Part shown: piece by piece, positions 33,301-39,394 of the stretch
How positions within the stretch are numbered: position 1 is the first letter of the stretch
Layout of the letters: each line of letters begins with the position of its first letter
Origin: an uncultured Nitrospirota bacterium
GTDB taxonomy: Bacteria > Nitrospinota > Nitrospinia > CAJXCL01
Reading direction: 5' to 3'
Assembly: GCA_913051775.1 (NCBI GenBank)
Contig: CAJXCL010000014.1
Span: 1-39,394, forward strand
DNA length: 39,394 nucleotides
The notes under the pieces: model-generated
Databases searched by the model: none
What the model saw: the letters and a program-made list of their open reading frames with translations, nothing else
Told to the model about the DNA's origin: nothing
Translations under genes and position numbers: made by a program

Positions 33301-34703
33301 TAAATTTCTTCGTCACCCATGCCAGCATAGTTTTCGAAACAAGGATATTCTTTAATAAATGCAGCTTTGAATTCTCCAGTCGGACCGTTTCTTTGTTTCC
33401 CTATAATAATTTCTGCTATTCCCGCATTTTCTGTATCGTGTTTATAAACCTCTTCACGAAATAGAAAAACGACTACATCCGCGTCCTGTTCTATAGAACC
33501 AGATTCCCTTAGATCGGAAAGTTGAGGTGTTTTGCGGTCTCTACTTTCCACTGCGCGGCTCAATTGAGAAAGGGCAACAACAGGGACATTCAGTTCTTTG
33601 GCTAATTCTTTAAGCGATCGGGTAATTTCAGAAACTTCCAACTGTCTGCTTTCAATTCTTCCCATACCCCGCATCAATTGTAGGTAGTCAATTATTATAA
33701 GACCGAGGTTATTATTCTGTTCTGCCTGTAGTCTTCTTGCCCTTGCCCGGATATCCAGGGCGGTTAAACCGGGGGAATCATCAATAAAAATAGGGGCGTC
33801 ACTTAGTGTTCCCGCTGCCCTACTTAGAGGTGGCCAATCAGATTGGGCAAGAAATCCTGTTCTTACTTTATTTGAGCTTACCCTCCCCTCAGCGCACAGC
33901 ATCTTGATCCCTAACTGTTCTTTAGACATTTCAAGACTGAAAATTGCAACGGGAATTTTCTCTTTCACGCCTACATGGCGGGCAATATCCATGGCAAACG
34001 TCGTTTTACCCATACTGGGGCGGCCTGCGATGATAATCAAGTCAGATCGCTGAAGCCCAGCAGTCATCTCATTAAATTTCTTAAAACCAGTCGGAACTCC
34101 GGTGACAAGTGTTTTTCTATCAAAAAGTTTTTCAATCGAATCAAAACTATTTTTTATAACAGTATTGATATCATAAAAACTCTTTTTTATTTTTTTTCCT
34201 GCGATTTCGAAAATGGATTTTTCACTTTCATCAAGAAGGTCATTGACTTCCCTCTGGTCCTCATAACTTTTCGTAACAATATCAGTGGCTGTGCTGATTA
34301 GATCTCGTAGAATTTTTTTCTCTCTGATGATTTTACAATGATAGGCAACGGCTGCGGATGTCGAAATGGCTTCTTCCAGCTGACTGAGATATTCAACCCC
34401 GCCCACTGTCTCAAGCTCATTATTTTTTCTCAGTCTTTCTGAAAGTGTGAGAAGGTCAATGGGTTCACTCATTTCAAAAAGCTCCACCATTGCCTTAAAT
34501 ATTTTATGATGAGGACTCCGGTAAAAATCATCAGCCTCAATTACTTCCAGTGCCTTAGGAAGGGCGTCGTTACTTTTAAAAATAGCGCCTAGGACAGATT
34601 GCTCGGCTTCTAGGTTGTGCGGAGGAAGTTTGTGGAGGGACATATCGTCAATTGTTTTATTGTTCGTACTTACTTTATTTTCTAAAATGACGCCTTGGGG
34701 CAT
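33300..34703 (-). CDS. dnaB: Replicative DNA helicase
   Basis: Hexameric helicase of the replication fork. The 467 residues have an N-terminal domain beginning LPPHNLEAEQSVLGAIF and a RecA-type motor with Walker A AGRPSMGKTTFAMDIA, FSLEMSKEQL, Walker B LIIIDYLQLM, EITRSLKELAKELNVPVVALSQLSR and DLRESGSIEQDADVV. Length is normal and no intein is present. ATG 34703 adds twenty residues before the conserved part; M21 is an alternative. It lies 160 bases after rplI in the same operon, and it acts with DnaG and Ssb encoded in this window. Confidence 0.97.
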   Translation of the reverse strand: MPQGVILENKVSTNNKTIDDMSLHKLPPHNLEAEQSVLGAIFKSNDALPKALEVIEADDFYRSPHHKIFKAMVELFEMSEPIDLLTLSERLRKNNELETVGGVEYLSQLEEAISTSAAVAYHCKIIREKKILRDLISTATDIVTKSYEDQREVNDLLDESEKSIFEIAGKKIKKSFYDINTVIKNSFDSIEKLFDRKTLVTGVPTGFKKFNEMTAGLQRSDLIIIAGRPSMGKTTFAMDIARHVGVKEKIPVAIFSLEMSKEQLGIKMLCAEGRVSSNKVRTGFLAQSDWPPLSRAAGTLSDAPIFIDDSPGLTALDIRARARRLQAEQNNNLGLIIIDYLQLMRGMGRIESRQLEVSEITRSLKELAKELNVPVVALSQLSRAVESRDRKTPQLSDLRESGSIEQDADVVVFLFREEVYKHDTENAGIAEIIIGKQRNGPTGEFKAAFIKEYPCFENYAGMGDEEI

Positions 34704-34863
34704 TTGTTTTGCTCTTGCGAATGTACGTTAACCTTTGTTAATACTTTTATAGCTCTCAAAATGAAAAAGATGAACTCAAATGAAAAAAAGTATGATAGTG
34801 AATAGAGAAATATAAATTAAATCTACATTTGTTGGCAAGTAAAAAATGATAGACTATATGAAA

Positions 34864-35310
34864 TTATTCTTCTTTATCGACTTTAATACTTAAAGTGCAG
34901 GGAACATCCGGATGAATTTTAATGGAAACCGTAAAAGAGCCCAAATTTTTTATAGGGTCATTAAGTAATATTTTCTTTTTATCGATATTGAATCCCTTTG
35001 CATTCAAAAATTCAGCAATATCATGGGAAGTTACAGATCCAAAAATCTTGTCGCTTTCCCCGGCTTTTCTTTGAAAGCAAATTTCTTCCGCCAATAATTG
35101 ATTAACAATGGATTCTGCCTCTGTTTTGTCTTTTTCAAGCCTAGCCAGGATTATCTTTTTCTTTTGGTCAATAACCGATTTATTGTAGCCCGTAGCCTGA
35201 AGAGCCAGCCCTTTGGGAATCAAGTAGTTTCTTCCATAGCCATCGGCTACTTCAACCTCATCGCCGTAAGAACCTAAATTTCTTACATCATTTTTTAAAA
35301 TTACCTTCAT
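34864..35310 (-). CDS. rplI: Ribosomal protein L9
   Basis: 148 residues of the 50S subunit. The start MKVILKNDVRNLGSYGDEVEVADGYGRNYLIPKGLA is diagnostic, followed by the long connecting helix and the C-terminal domain (DKIFGSVTSHDIAEFL). A GGAGG Shine-Dalgarno sits at ideal distance. It follows yybS by 16 bases. Confidence 0.98.
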   Translation of the reverse strand: MKVILKNDVRNLGSYGDEVEVADGYGRNYLIPKGLALQATGYNKSVIDQKKKIILARLEKDKTEAESIVNQLLAEEICFQRKAGESDKIFGSVTSHDIAEFLNAKGFNIDKKKILLNDPIKNLGSFTVSIKIHPDVPCTLSIKVDKEE

Positions 35311-35326
35311 ATTTCCTCCTGTTAAA

Positions 35327-36286
35327 TTATATTGTGTTGTTACCGGAACATTTTAGTTTTCTGAAATCCGCCCATGAATCAAAAACTCCTATTAAAATTA
35401 CAAGAAGTAGTAATAAAGGTTGGATAAATATAAGGCCATAAATGATAATCTTTAAGAATAAAGGAAAAGTCTTTTTCCTCATATAAAGTATAACAACAGC
35501 GATTCCCTGGTAAAAATAGATCATAAGAGAAATAATCAAGAAGTTCAGTCCAATAATATTTAGGCTCTTCGCGGGAATGAGAAGCATTACTCCTGAAAAG
35601 ATAAAGAGCCATATCATGTATTCATTAGCAGACCACTTTTCAAGATCGGAGCTTTCGAAGTAGCTACTATTTCCAATATATTTATTCCAGACCATTTTTA
35701 CCAGCACATAATTTAGAAGAACTCCAACAGTGGAGCTCACTATCATCCAGGCAGGAATGGAGCTTATAAAGGCCGATGCCAATTTTTCTGAATATAGCTT
35801 GATGTTATCAATTTCGCTGTCGGAGATTCCAATTTGGCGGTACGCATTTATAGAAGAGGCCATACTTTGCTTTATTTGCTCGGTCATAAAGGAACTCAGG
35901 TTTATGTCTTTAACCAGAAGAAATACATAAATTAACACTCCCCCCAGCAGAAAAGAAGCCCCTACACTATACAACACTATTTTATCAATAGAATAATTTC
36001 TACGAATTGATTCTGCCATTATTACGGCGATAAGCCCGTATTCAGCAAAAAAGACAAGGCTAATCTGCACATTTATAAAAAGGAATAATATAATTGCCAC
36101 AATTATCGAACTTATAAATCCTGTTCTTTGGCCTCGATAGAGATGTGCCAAAATAATAGGAACAGGGCAGAAAATGCTGAATAGAATTCCCAGAGGAGGC
36201 AGGAAAATAGCTGCTGAAAAAAGAACCATTGATAAAATTGCCGGAAATGCAACCTCTCGAATATTTATACTGCTAGTGGTATTCAT
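35327..36286 (-). CDS. YybS-type membrane protein (DUF2232)
   Basis: A 319-residue protein with about eight membrane helices. The family is conserved between rpsR and rplI in many Gram-positives and deltaproteobacteria-like lineages, and position here is exactly that. Segments such as LGILFSIFCPVPIILAHLYRGQRTGF and the late LNIIGLNFLIISLMIYFYQGIAVV fit DUF2232. I choose ATG 36286 (MNTTSSINIREVAFP); an open TTG start at 36310 lies at the border of repeat R1. Function is unknown; some members resemble ECF-type or lipid-related membrane proteins. Confidence 0.82.
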   Translation of the reverse strand: MNTTSSINIREVAFPAILSMVLFSAAIFLPPLGILFSIFCPVPIILAHLYRGQRTGFISSIIVAIILFLFINVQISLVFFAEYGLIAVIMAESIRRNYSIDKIVLYSVGASFLLGGVLIYVFLLVKDINLSSFMTEQIKQSMASSINAYRQIGISDSEIDNIKLYSEKLASAFISSIPAWMIVSSTVGVLLNYVLVKMVWNKYIGNSSYFESSDLEKWSANEYMIWLFIFSGVMLLIPAKSLNIIGLNFLIISLMIYFYQGIAVVILYMRKKTFPLFLKIIIYGLIFIQPLLLLLVILIGVFDSWADFRKLKCSGNNTI

Positions 36287-36308
36287 AAATGCAAGTTTGA
36301 TAATAGTC

Positions 36309-36390
36309 AATAAAGCTTTTATACTATTATTCTGTAGAAGCTTTTTTTTTGAGAAAGCTTTTTTTTGTTCTTCAGAGCGGAAGCCCTATT
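36309..36390 (+). repeat. R1 repeat, copy C (diverged)
   Basis: CTTTTATACTATTATTCTGT and AGAAG, then A/T-rich linker with three AAGCTT units, then GAGCGGAAGCCC. It starts where yybS begins and is followed directly by repeat R2. The AAGCTT...AAGCTTTTTT parts could act as a terminator on the plus strand, where no gene precedes. Confidence 0.65.
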
Positions 36391-36397
36391 TGATTTT

Positions 36398-36480
36398 GGC
36401 CATCCTTGGCCTCAATTTTCGAGCGGCTTTCCTTCGGAAACCGTCCAATTAGGTTTTCCTTACCGAATTGGATGGTTGCG
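36398..36480 (+). repeat. R2 repeat, copy 2
   Basis: GGCCATCCTTGGCCTCAA, then GCGGCTTTCCTTCGGAAACC, then AATTAGGTTTTCCTTACC and GAATT. It is the full-length partner of the copy at 28221-28304. It lies between rpsR and yybS, inside the otherwise conserved ribosomal operon. Confidence 0.75.
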
Positions 36481-36628
36481 GCGCCTCGCTGCTTTATGGG
36501 TTAAGGATCATGGGGCCTAGATCAAGAAAAAGCAACATTTGACCCACGACCCTTGTCCCCTGACCCAAATCCATAAATTTTCTTATGGCAATTAATTCGT
36601 TTTGGTTGTTGCAGGAACCTTCTACCGC
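36481..36628. other. Remainder of the rpsR-yybS spacer, no gene
   Basis: With R1 copy C and R2 copy 2 this makes a 340-base gap inside an operon that is usually tight. No protein or terminator is visible in the remaining bases. A GACCC-rich stretch (TTTGACCCACGACCC and CCCTGACCC) looks like a further degenerate repeat. Confidence 0.45.
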
Positions 36629-36874
36629 TTATGCGGTAAACGGCACCAGTGCAATATTACGCGCTCTATTAACAGCTGTGGTTACCATTCGTTGGTGTTT
36701 AGCGCAATTGCCAGAAATGCGTCTTGGGATAATCTTGCCTCTTTCTGAAATCGTGGTGCGAAGAATTTTTACATCTTTATAATCTATCCAATCCATTTTA
36801 TCATTACAAAACCGGCATACCTTGGCAACCATGTAAGTTTTTGATGATGGTCTTCTTCTTTTCTTATATTTCAT
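36629..36874 (-). CDS. rpsR: Ribosomal protein S18
   Basis: 81 residues. [15 protein letters not shown] is followed by [17 protein letters not shown], then [21 protein letters not shown] and [15 protein letters not shown]. The CxxC plus a later Cys suggests the zinc-binding form. GGGGGG lies just before the ATG as a strong Shine-Dalgarno. It follows ssb by 24 bases. Confidence 0.98.
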   Translation of the reverse strand: MKYKKRRRPSSKTYMVAKVCRFCNDKMDWIDYKDVKILRTTISERGKIIPRRISGNCAKHQRMVTTAVNRARNIALVPFTA

Positions 36875-36898
36875 TAACCCCCCGTAAATAGAGCATGA

Positions 36899-37318
36899 TT
36901 AAAACGGAACATCTCCTTCAGTTTCCGGTTTTTCAATGGTAGAGTCACTTTTGGTTTCAAAAGCGCCGTTATTTTTAGGTACTTTGGATAAAAACTGGAC
37001 GCTGGTAGCTACTACTTCATGTTTACTTCTTTTTTGTCCTTGTTCTGTTTCCCATGAACGAAAATTAAGCCGTCCTTCAACATAGGCTGAACTGCCTTTA
37101 TTCAAATATTCAGAACAAAGCTCAGCCAGTTTCCCCCAAACCGTAATATCTATAAAACATACTTCCTCTTTCCATTCATCGTTCTGCTTATACCTTCGGT
37201 TTGCGGCAAAACCAAAACCGGCAACTGCAGACCCGTTAGCCGTAAATCTCAGTTCAGGATCTCGTGTTAAATTTCCTAATAAAAAAACCTTGTTAATCTC
37301 TGGTCTAACTCCTGCCAT
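36899..37318 (-). CDS. ssb: Single-stranded DNA-binding protein
   Basis: 139 residues with an OB fold in the first 110 (NKVFLLGNLTRDPELRFTANGSAVAGFGFA, FIDITVWGKLAELCSEYLNKGS, VEGRLNFRSWE), a short linker and the acidic tip EGDVPF that binds partner proteins. A GGAG site lies before the ATG. It sits between rpsF and rpsR as usual. Confidence 0.98.
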   Translation of the reverse strand: MAGVRPEINKVFLLGNLTRDPELRFTANGSAVAGFGFAANRRYKQNDEWKEEVCFIDITVWGKLAELCSEYLNKGSSAYVEGRLNFRSWETEQGQKRSKHEVVATSVQFLSKVPKNNGAFETKSDSTIEKPETEGDVPF

Positions 37319-37345
37319 GGTTCAGTCTCCTATAGTAGCTTCTTT

Positions 37346-37756
37346 TTATTTTTTGCTGTTATTTGTATTCTCTAATTCGTGATTGTTATCAGAATTACTG
37401 TTAGCTTTTGAAACAGCAGTGGTTCTATCGGTACTATTCTCCGGTAAAGGAACAGAATCAGTTTGTCTTTTGAAATCGGTAACTTTGATAGTTAGAAACT
37501 TAATAATATGCTCTGATAATCGGTAGAATTTTTCAAGGGGATTAATAAGTTTTACCGGAGCCTCGAGTCTGACTAAGACATAGTAACCCTGCGTATGTTT
37601 TTTGACGGGATAGGCTAATCGTTTTTTTTCCCAGCGCTCGGTCTCAAGAACTTTTCCACTATTTTTTGTGATCAGTTCTTCAACCTTTTTTATAGTTTCA
37701 TCTTTGTCAGTATCAGGCAGGTCTGGTGCGAGTATAAATATAGATTCGTATTTCAG
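37346..37756 (-). CDS. rpsF: Ribosomal protein S6, starting at CTG
   Basis: 136 residues of the 30S subunit, partner of S18. The frame reads KYESIFILAPDLPD after the start, then KKVEELITKNSGKVLETERWEKKRLAYPVKKHTQGYY and FYRLSEHIIKFLTIKV, all typical of S6, with a Ser/Asn-rich tail. No ATG, GTG or TTG exists at the amino terminus: an in-frame TGA lies three codons before CTG 37756, and AGGAGG is nine bases upstream of that CTG, ideal spacing. It is the first gene of the rpsF-ssb-rpsR-yybS-rplI-dnaB-alr operon. Default ORF calling misses this gene. Confidence 0.93.
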   Translation of the reverse strand: MKYESIFILAPDLPDTDKDETIKKVEELITKNSGKVLETERWEKKRLAYPVKKHTQGYYVLVRLEAPVKLINPLEKFYRLSEHIIKFLTIKVTDFKRQTDSVPLPENSTDRTTAVSKANSNSDNNHELENTNNSKK

Positions 37757-37765
37757 GTTATTTCA

Positions 37766-37810
37766 CCTCCTCTCGGTCAAAGGCCCTAATTAAAAAATTA
37801 GAGCGAGGGT
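37766..37810 (-). promoter_or_regulatory. rpsF Shine-Dalgarno and leader hairpin, possible S6:S18 autoregulatory site
   Basis: On the minus strand CCCTCG (37809-37804) can pair with CGAGG at 37775-37770, the last bases of which belong to the AGGAGG site. Between them CTAATT/AATTAG forms an inner stem. The helix would partly hide the ribosome binding site and carries a CCG next to it. S6:S18 complexes are known to bind a CCG-containing motif in rpsF leaders; whether this one qualifies is inference. Confidence 0.45.
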
Positions 37811-38034
37811 TTCATTTAAGCGAAAAAGAATATTTGTCGCTATTTTCACATAGCCAAAGAAATAAATCAAGGAAGATTTCAGGAAACTTAAATTCGTTTT
37901 ACTCTGCAATGGAAATAATGGTTTTAGTAAATTGGAAGAATAAGCTCTTGTTTATATATTATTTTCATTATTTCCGGGAGGAAGAGCCGGGAGGAGTTTG
38001 AATAAAAACCTTAATCTCAATATGTTGTAGAAGT
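37811..38034. other. Space between the aminotransferase gene and rpsF leader
   Basis: Both neighbours are on the minus strand. It must hold the rpsF promoter or lie in a read-through region; I find no convincing -35/-10 pair. A direct repeat CCGGGAGGA occurs at about 37976 and 37990. No gene is seen. Confidence 0.4.
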
Positions 38035-39144
38035 TTAGGTAGATTCAAGAAATTCTTTTACTGTCTTTATTACGTAAGTAATTTCTTTTTCTTTTAATTC
38101 CGGGAACATTGGTAAAGATAAAGTCTTTTGCGAAATTTCACTGCTTACCGGAAAATCTTCTGCCGAAAACCCTAAATACTCGAAAGATTTCTGCAGATGG
38201 ATTGGAATGGGATAATGAATGGCAGAAGATATGCCGCGGTTATTTAAAAATTTCCGGCACCCTTCCCGGTTGTTTATCAAAATTGTATAGAGATGATATA
38301 CGTGTTTGTTGTAATGCTCTGTATAAGGAGTTACAACGTTGCAGTTGGAGAGAAGCTTATTATACCGCTGTTCTGCATGTTCGATTCTCATGTTGTTCCA
38401 TTGATCAATATACTTCAACTTCACTCTTACTATAGCGGCTTGAAGGGTGTCAAGCCGGCTGTTAAAGCCAATCAAATCGTGGAAGTATTTTTCTTTACTC
38501 CCATGAACTCTTAATATTTTAACCTTATCAGCTATTTTTTCGTCGTTGGTAAAAACCATTCCCCCATCACCGTAAGCGCCAAGATTTTTTGACGGGAAAA
38601 AACTTGTACAACCCGCGTCTCCGAAAGTTCCCAGTTTTTTATTTTTATATTCTCCCCCAAAAGCCTGAGCAACATCTTCAACTACTTTTAACTGGAATTT
38701 TTTGGCAATTTCTAAAATTGGTTCCATCTCAGCTGCCTGCCCGTACATATGAATGGGAATAATTGCTTTAGTCTTTTTTGAAATTTTCTCCTCAACTTTT
38801 ACCGGATTAATATTAAATGTTTTGGGATCGATATCAACAAAAACCGGAACAGCTCCGCAGTATGTGATAGCCTCACATGTGGCAATAAAAGTAAATGGGG
38901 TGGTAATGACTTCATCTCCGGAACAGATTCCGCAGGCCAAAAGAGCAAGGTGGAGGGCGTCAGTTCCAGAGGCCACTCCAATAGCATAATTAACATTCAA
39001 ATACTGCGCCGCTTCTTTTTCAAGAGCAGTTACATCAGGCCCTAAAATGAATTGCCCGCTATCCAGAACCCCGTGGACTGCAGCGTCAATTTCATTTTTA
39101 ATGTTTTGATACTGGAGATTAAGATCTACCAATTTTATGTTCAT
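38035..39144 (-). CDS. DegT/DnrJ/EryC1/StrS-family aminotransferase
   Basis: PLP aminotransferase acting on nucleotide-linked keto-sugars, as used for LPS, capsule or glycan amino sugars. The 369 residues show VDLNLQYQNIKNEID, SGQFILGPDV, GVASGTDALHLALLA, DEVITTPFTFIATCEAI, IPIHMYGQAAEM, VVEDVAQAFGGEY and the PLP lysine Lys186 in SFFPSKNLGAYGDGG. The rest is FNSRLDTLQAAIVRVKL and YHLYTI. The ATG lies five bases after the lptD stop, so the two are in one operon; a role in surface glycan synthesis is consistent but not proved. Confidence 0.93.
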   Translation of the reverse strand: MNIKLVDLNLQYQNIKNEIDAAVHGVLDSGQFILGPDVTALEKEAAQYLNVNYAIGVASGTDALHLALLACGICSGDEVITTPFTFIATCEAITYCGAVPVFVDIDPKTFNINPVKVEEKISKKTKAIIPIHMYGQAAEMEPILEIAKKFQLKVVEDVAQAFGGEYKNKKLGTFGDAGCTSFFPSKNLGAYGDGGMVFTNDEKIADKVKILRVHGSKEKYFHDLIGFNSRLDTLQAAIVRVKLKYIDQWNNMRIEHAEQRYNKLLSNCNVVTPYTEHYNKHVYHLYTILINNREGCRKFLNNRGISSAIHYPIPIHLQKSFEYLGFSAEDFPVSSEISQKTLSLPMFPELKEKEITYVIKTVKEFLEST

Positions 39145-39149
39145 AATAC

Positions 39150-39394
39150 TTACAGGTTTTTATGCAGAAGTTCTTCGGATATCTTTTTGCCGATAGACCC
39201 TATTCCTTTAAGAGTAAATAAAAAGAAAAACTTATTTTCTCTTTGTTTGTCTCCGTTAATATGATTGTTTCGGTTTATAAAATCAAAAGAGATGTCCCAA
39301 CATTGCGCGGAATATTTTAAACTAAAATCATTTTCTATGAATTCGTTATTTAATTCGTCATAGCGGGCGCTGTATTTAGCCCTCCATCCTTTTT
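39150..39394 (-). CDS. lptD: LptD (LPS-assembly outer membrane protein), C-terminal end (partial)
   Basis: The last 81 residues of a beta-barrel protein that inserts lipopolysaccharide into the outer membrane. It is read on the minus strand into the window edge; no start is inside. The segment has WRAKYSARYDELNNEF, LKYSAQCWDISFDFI, and the terminal FFLFTLKGIGSIG, matching the LptD barrel end with its conserved CW and LKGxG. It shows the organism makes LPS. The downstream aminotransferase is five bases away. Confidence 0.82.
   Translation of the reverse strand, partial: KGWRAKYSARYDELNNEFIENDFSLKYSAQCWDISFDFINRNNHINGDKQRENKFFFLFTLKGIGSIGKKISEELLHKNL

Noticed and set aside
1-39394. CRISPR array or prophage
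   Set aside because: Repeats are dispersed and palindromic rather than regularly spaced; no cas, integrase, capsid or transposase gene was seen.

Overview
The window looks like chromosomal DNA of an AT-rich Gram-negative bacterium. An LptD carboxy-terminal end, a TonB-type gene, two lipoproteins and an LPS-era envelope gene set indicate an outer membrane. The RpoD architecture, the single-chain methylmalonyl-type mutase next to an acyl-CoA dehydrogenase, the short ThiC and many structured intergenic repeats would suit a deltaproteobacterial or candidate-phylum lineage (Desulfobacterota, Nitrospinota or similar). I cannot place it more precisely. No phage, CRISPR array or intact insertion sequence is visible.

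Layout. 1-1.6 kb: end of a radical SAM protein and a flippase-like membrane protein. 1.8-4.3 kb: folC and nadC, with a good terminator after nadC. 4.3-8.1 kb, minus strand: a tRNA(CAT), a secreted SUMF1-fold protein, a large lipoprotein with a PDZ domain and twelve tandem repeats, and a second tRNA(CAT). 8.1-12.1 kb, minus: the macromolecular-synthesis operon, with a decayed rpsU remnant, dnaG and rpoD behind a near-consensus promoter. 12.5-14.8 kb: thiC-thiS-thiE. 15.4-18.4 kb: apbE, a NusG-domain-II protein, a Gx transporter and a tonB-like gene broken by two in-frame stops. 18.5-24.7 kb, minus: mutase, acyl-CoA dehydrogenase, dinB, panD and prfB; prfB has its programmed frameshift. 25-27.3 kb: a second flippase-like protein and a CDP-alcohol phosphatidyltransferase. 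27.3-31.3 kb, minus: queC, a small helical protein, rlmB, cysS and a YkgJ-type cysteine cluster protein. 31.6-32.2 kb: a PilZ/YcgR gene wrecked by frameshifts and stops. 32.2-37.8 kb, minus: rpsF-ssb-rpsR-yybS-rplI-dnaB-alr in classical order. 38.0-39.4 kb, minus: a DegT-family aminotransferase after the end of lptD.

Three themes stand out. First, many intergenic spaces hold short structured repeats of several families; some supply stop-adjacent sequence or false amino-terminal extensions of genes. Second, several sigma-70-like promoters sit 6-10 bases before a start codon, which suggests leaderless transcripts, while the ribosomal genes and prfB use strong Shine-Dalgarno sites. Third, gene decay is visible (PilZ, rpsU, probably tonB). 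Two genes need non-default reading: rpsF appears to start at CTG, and prfB needs a +1 frameshift.
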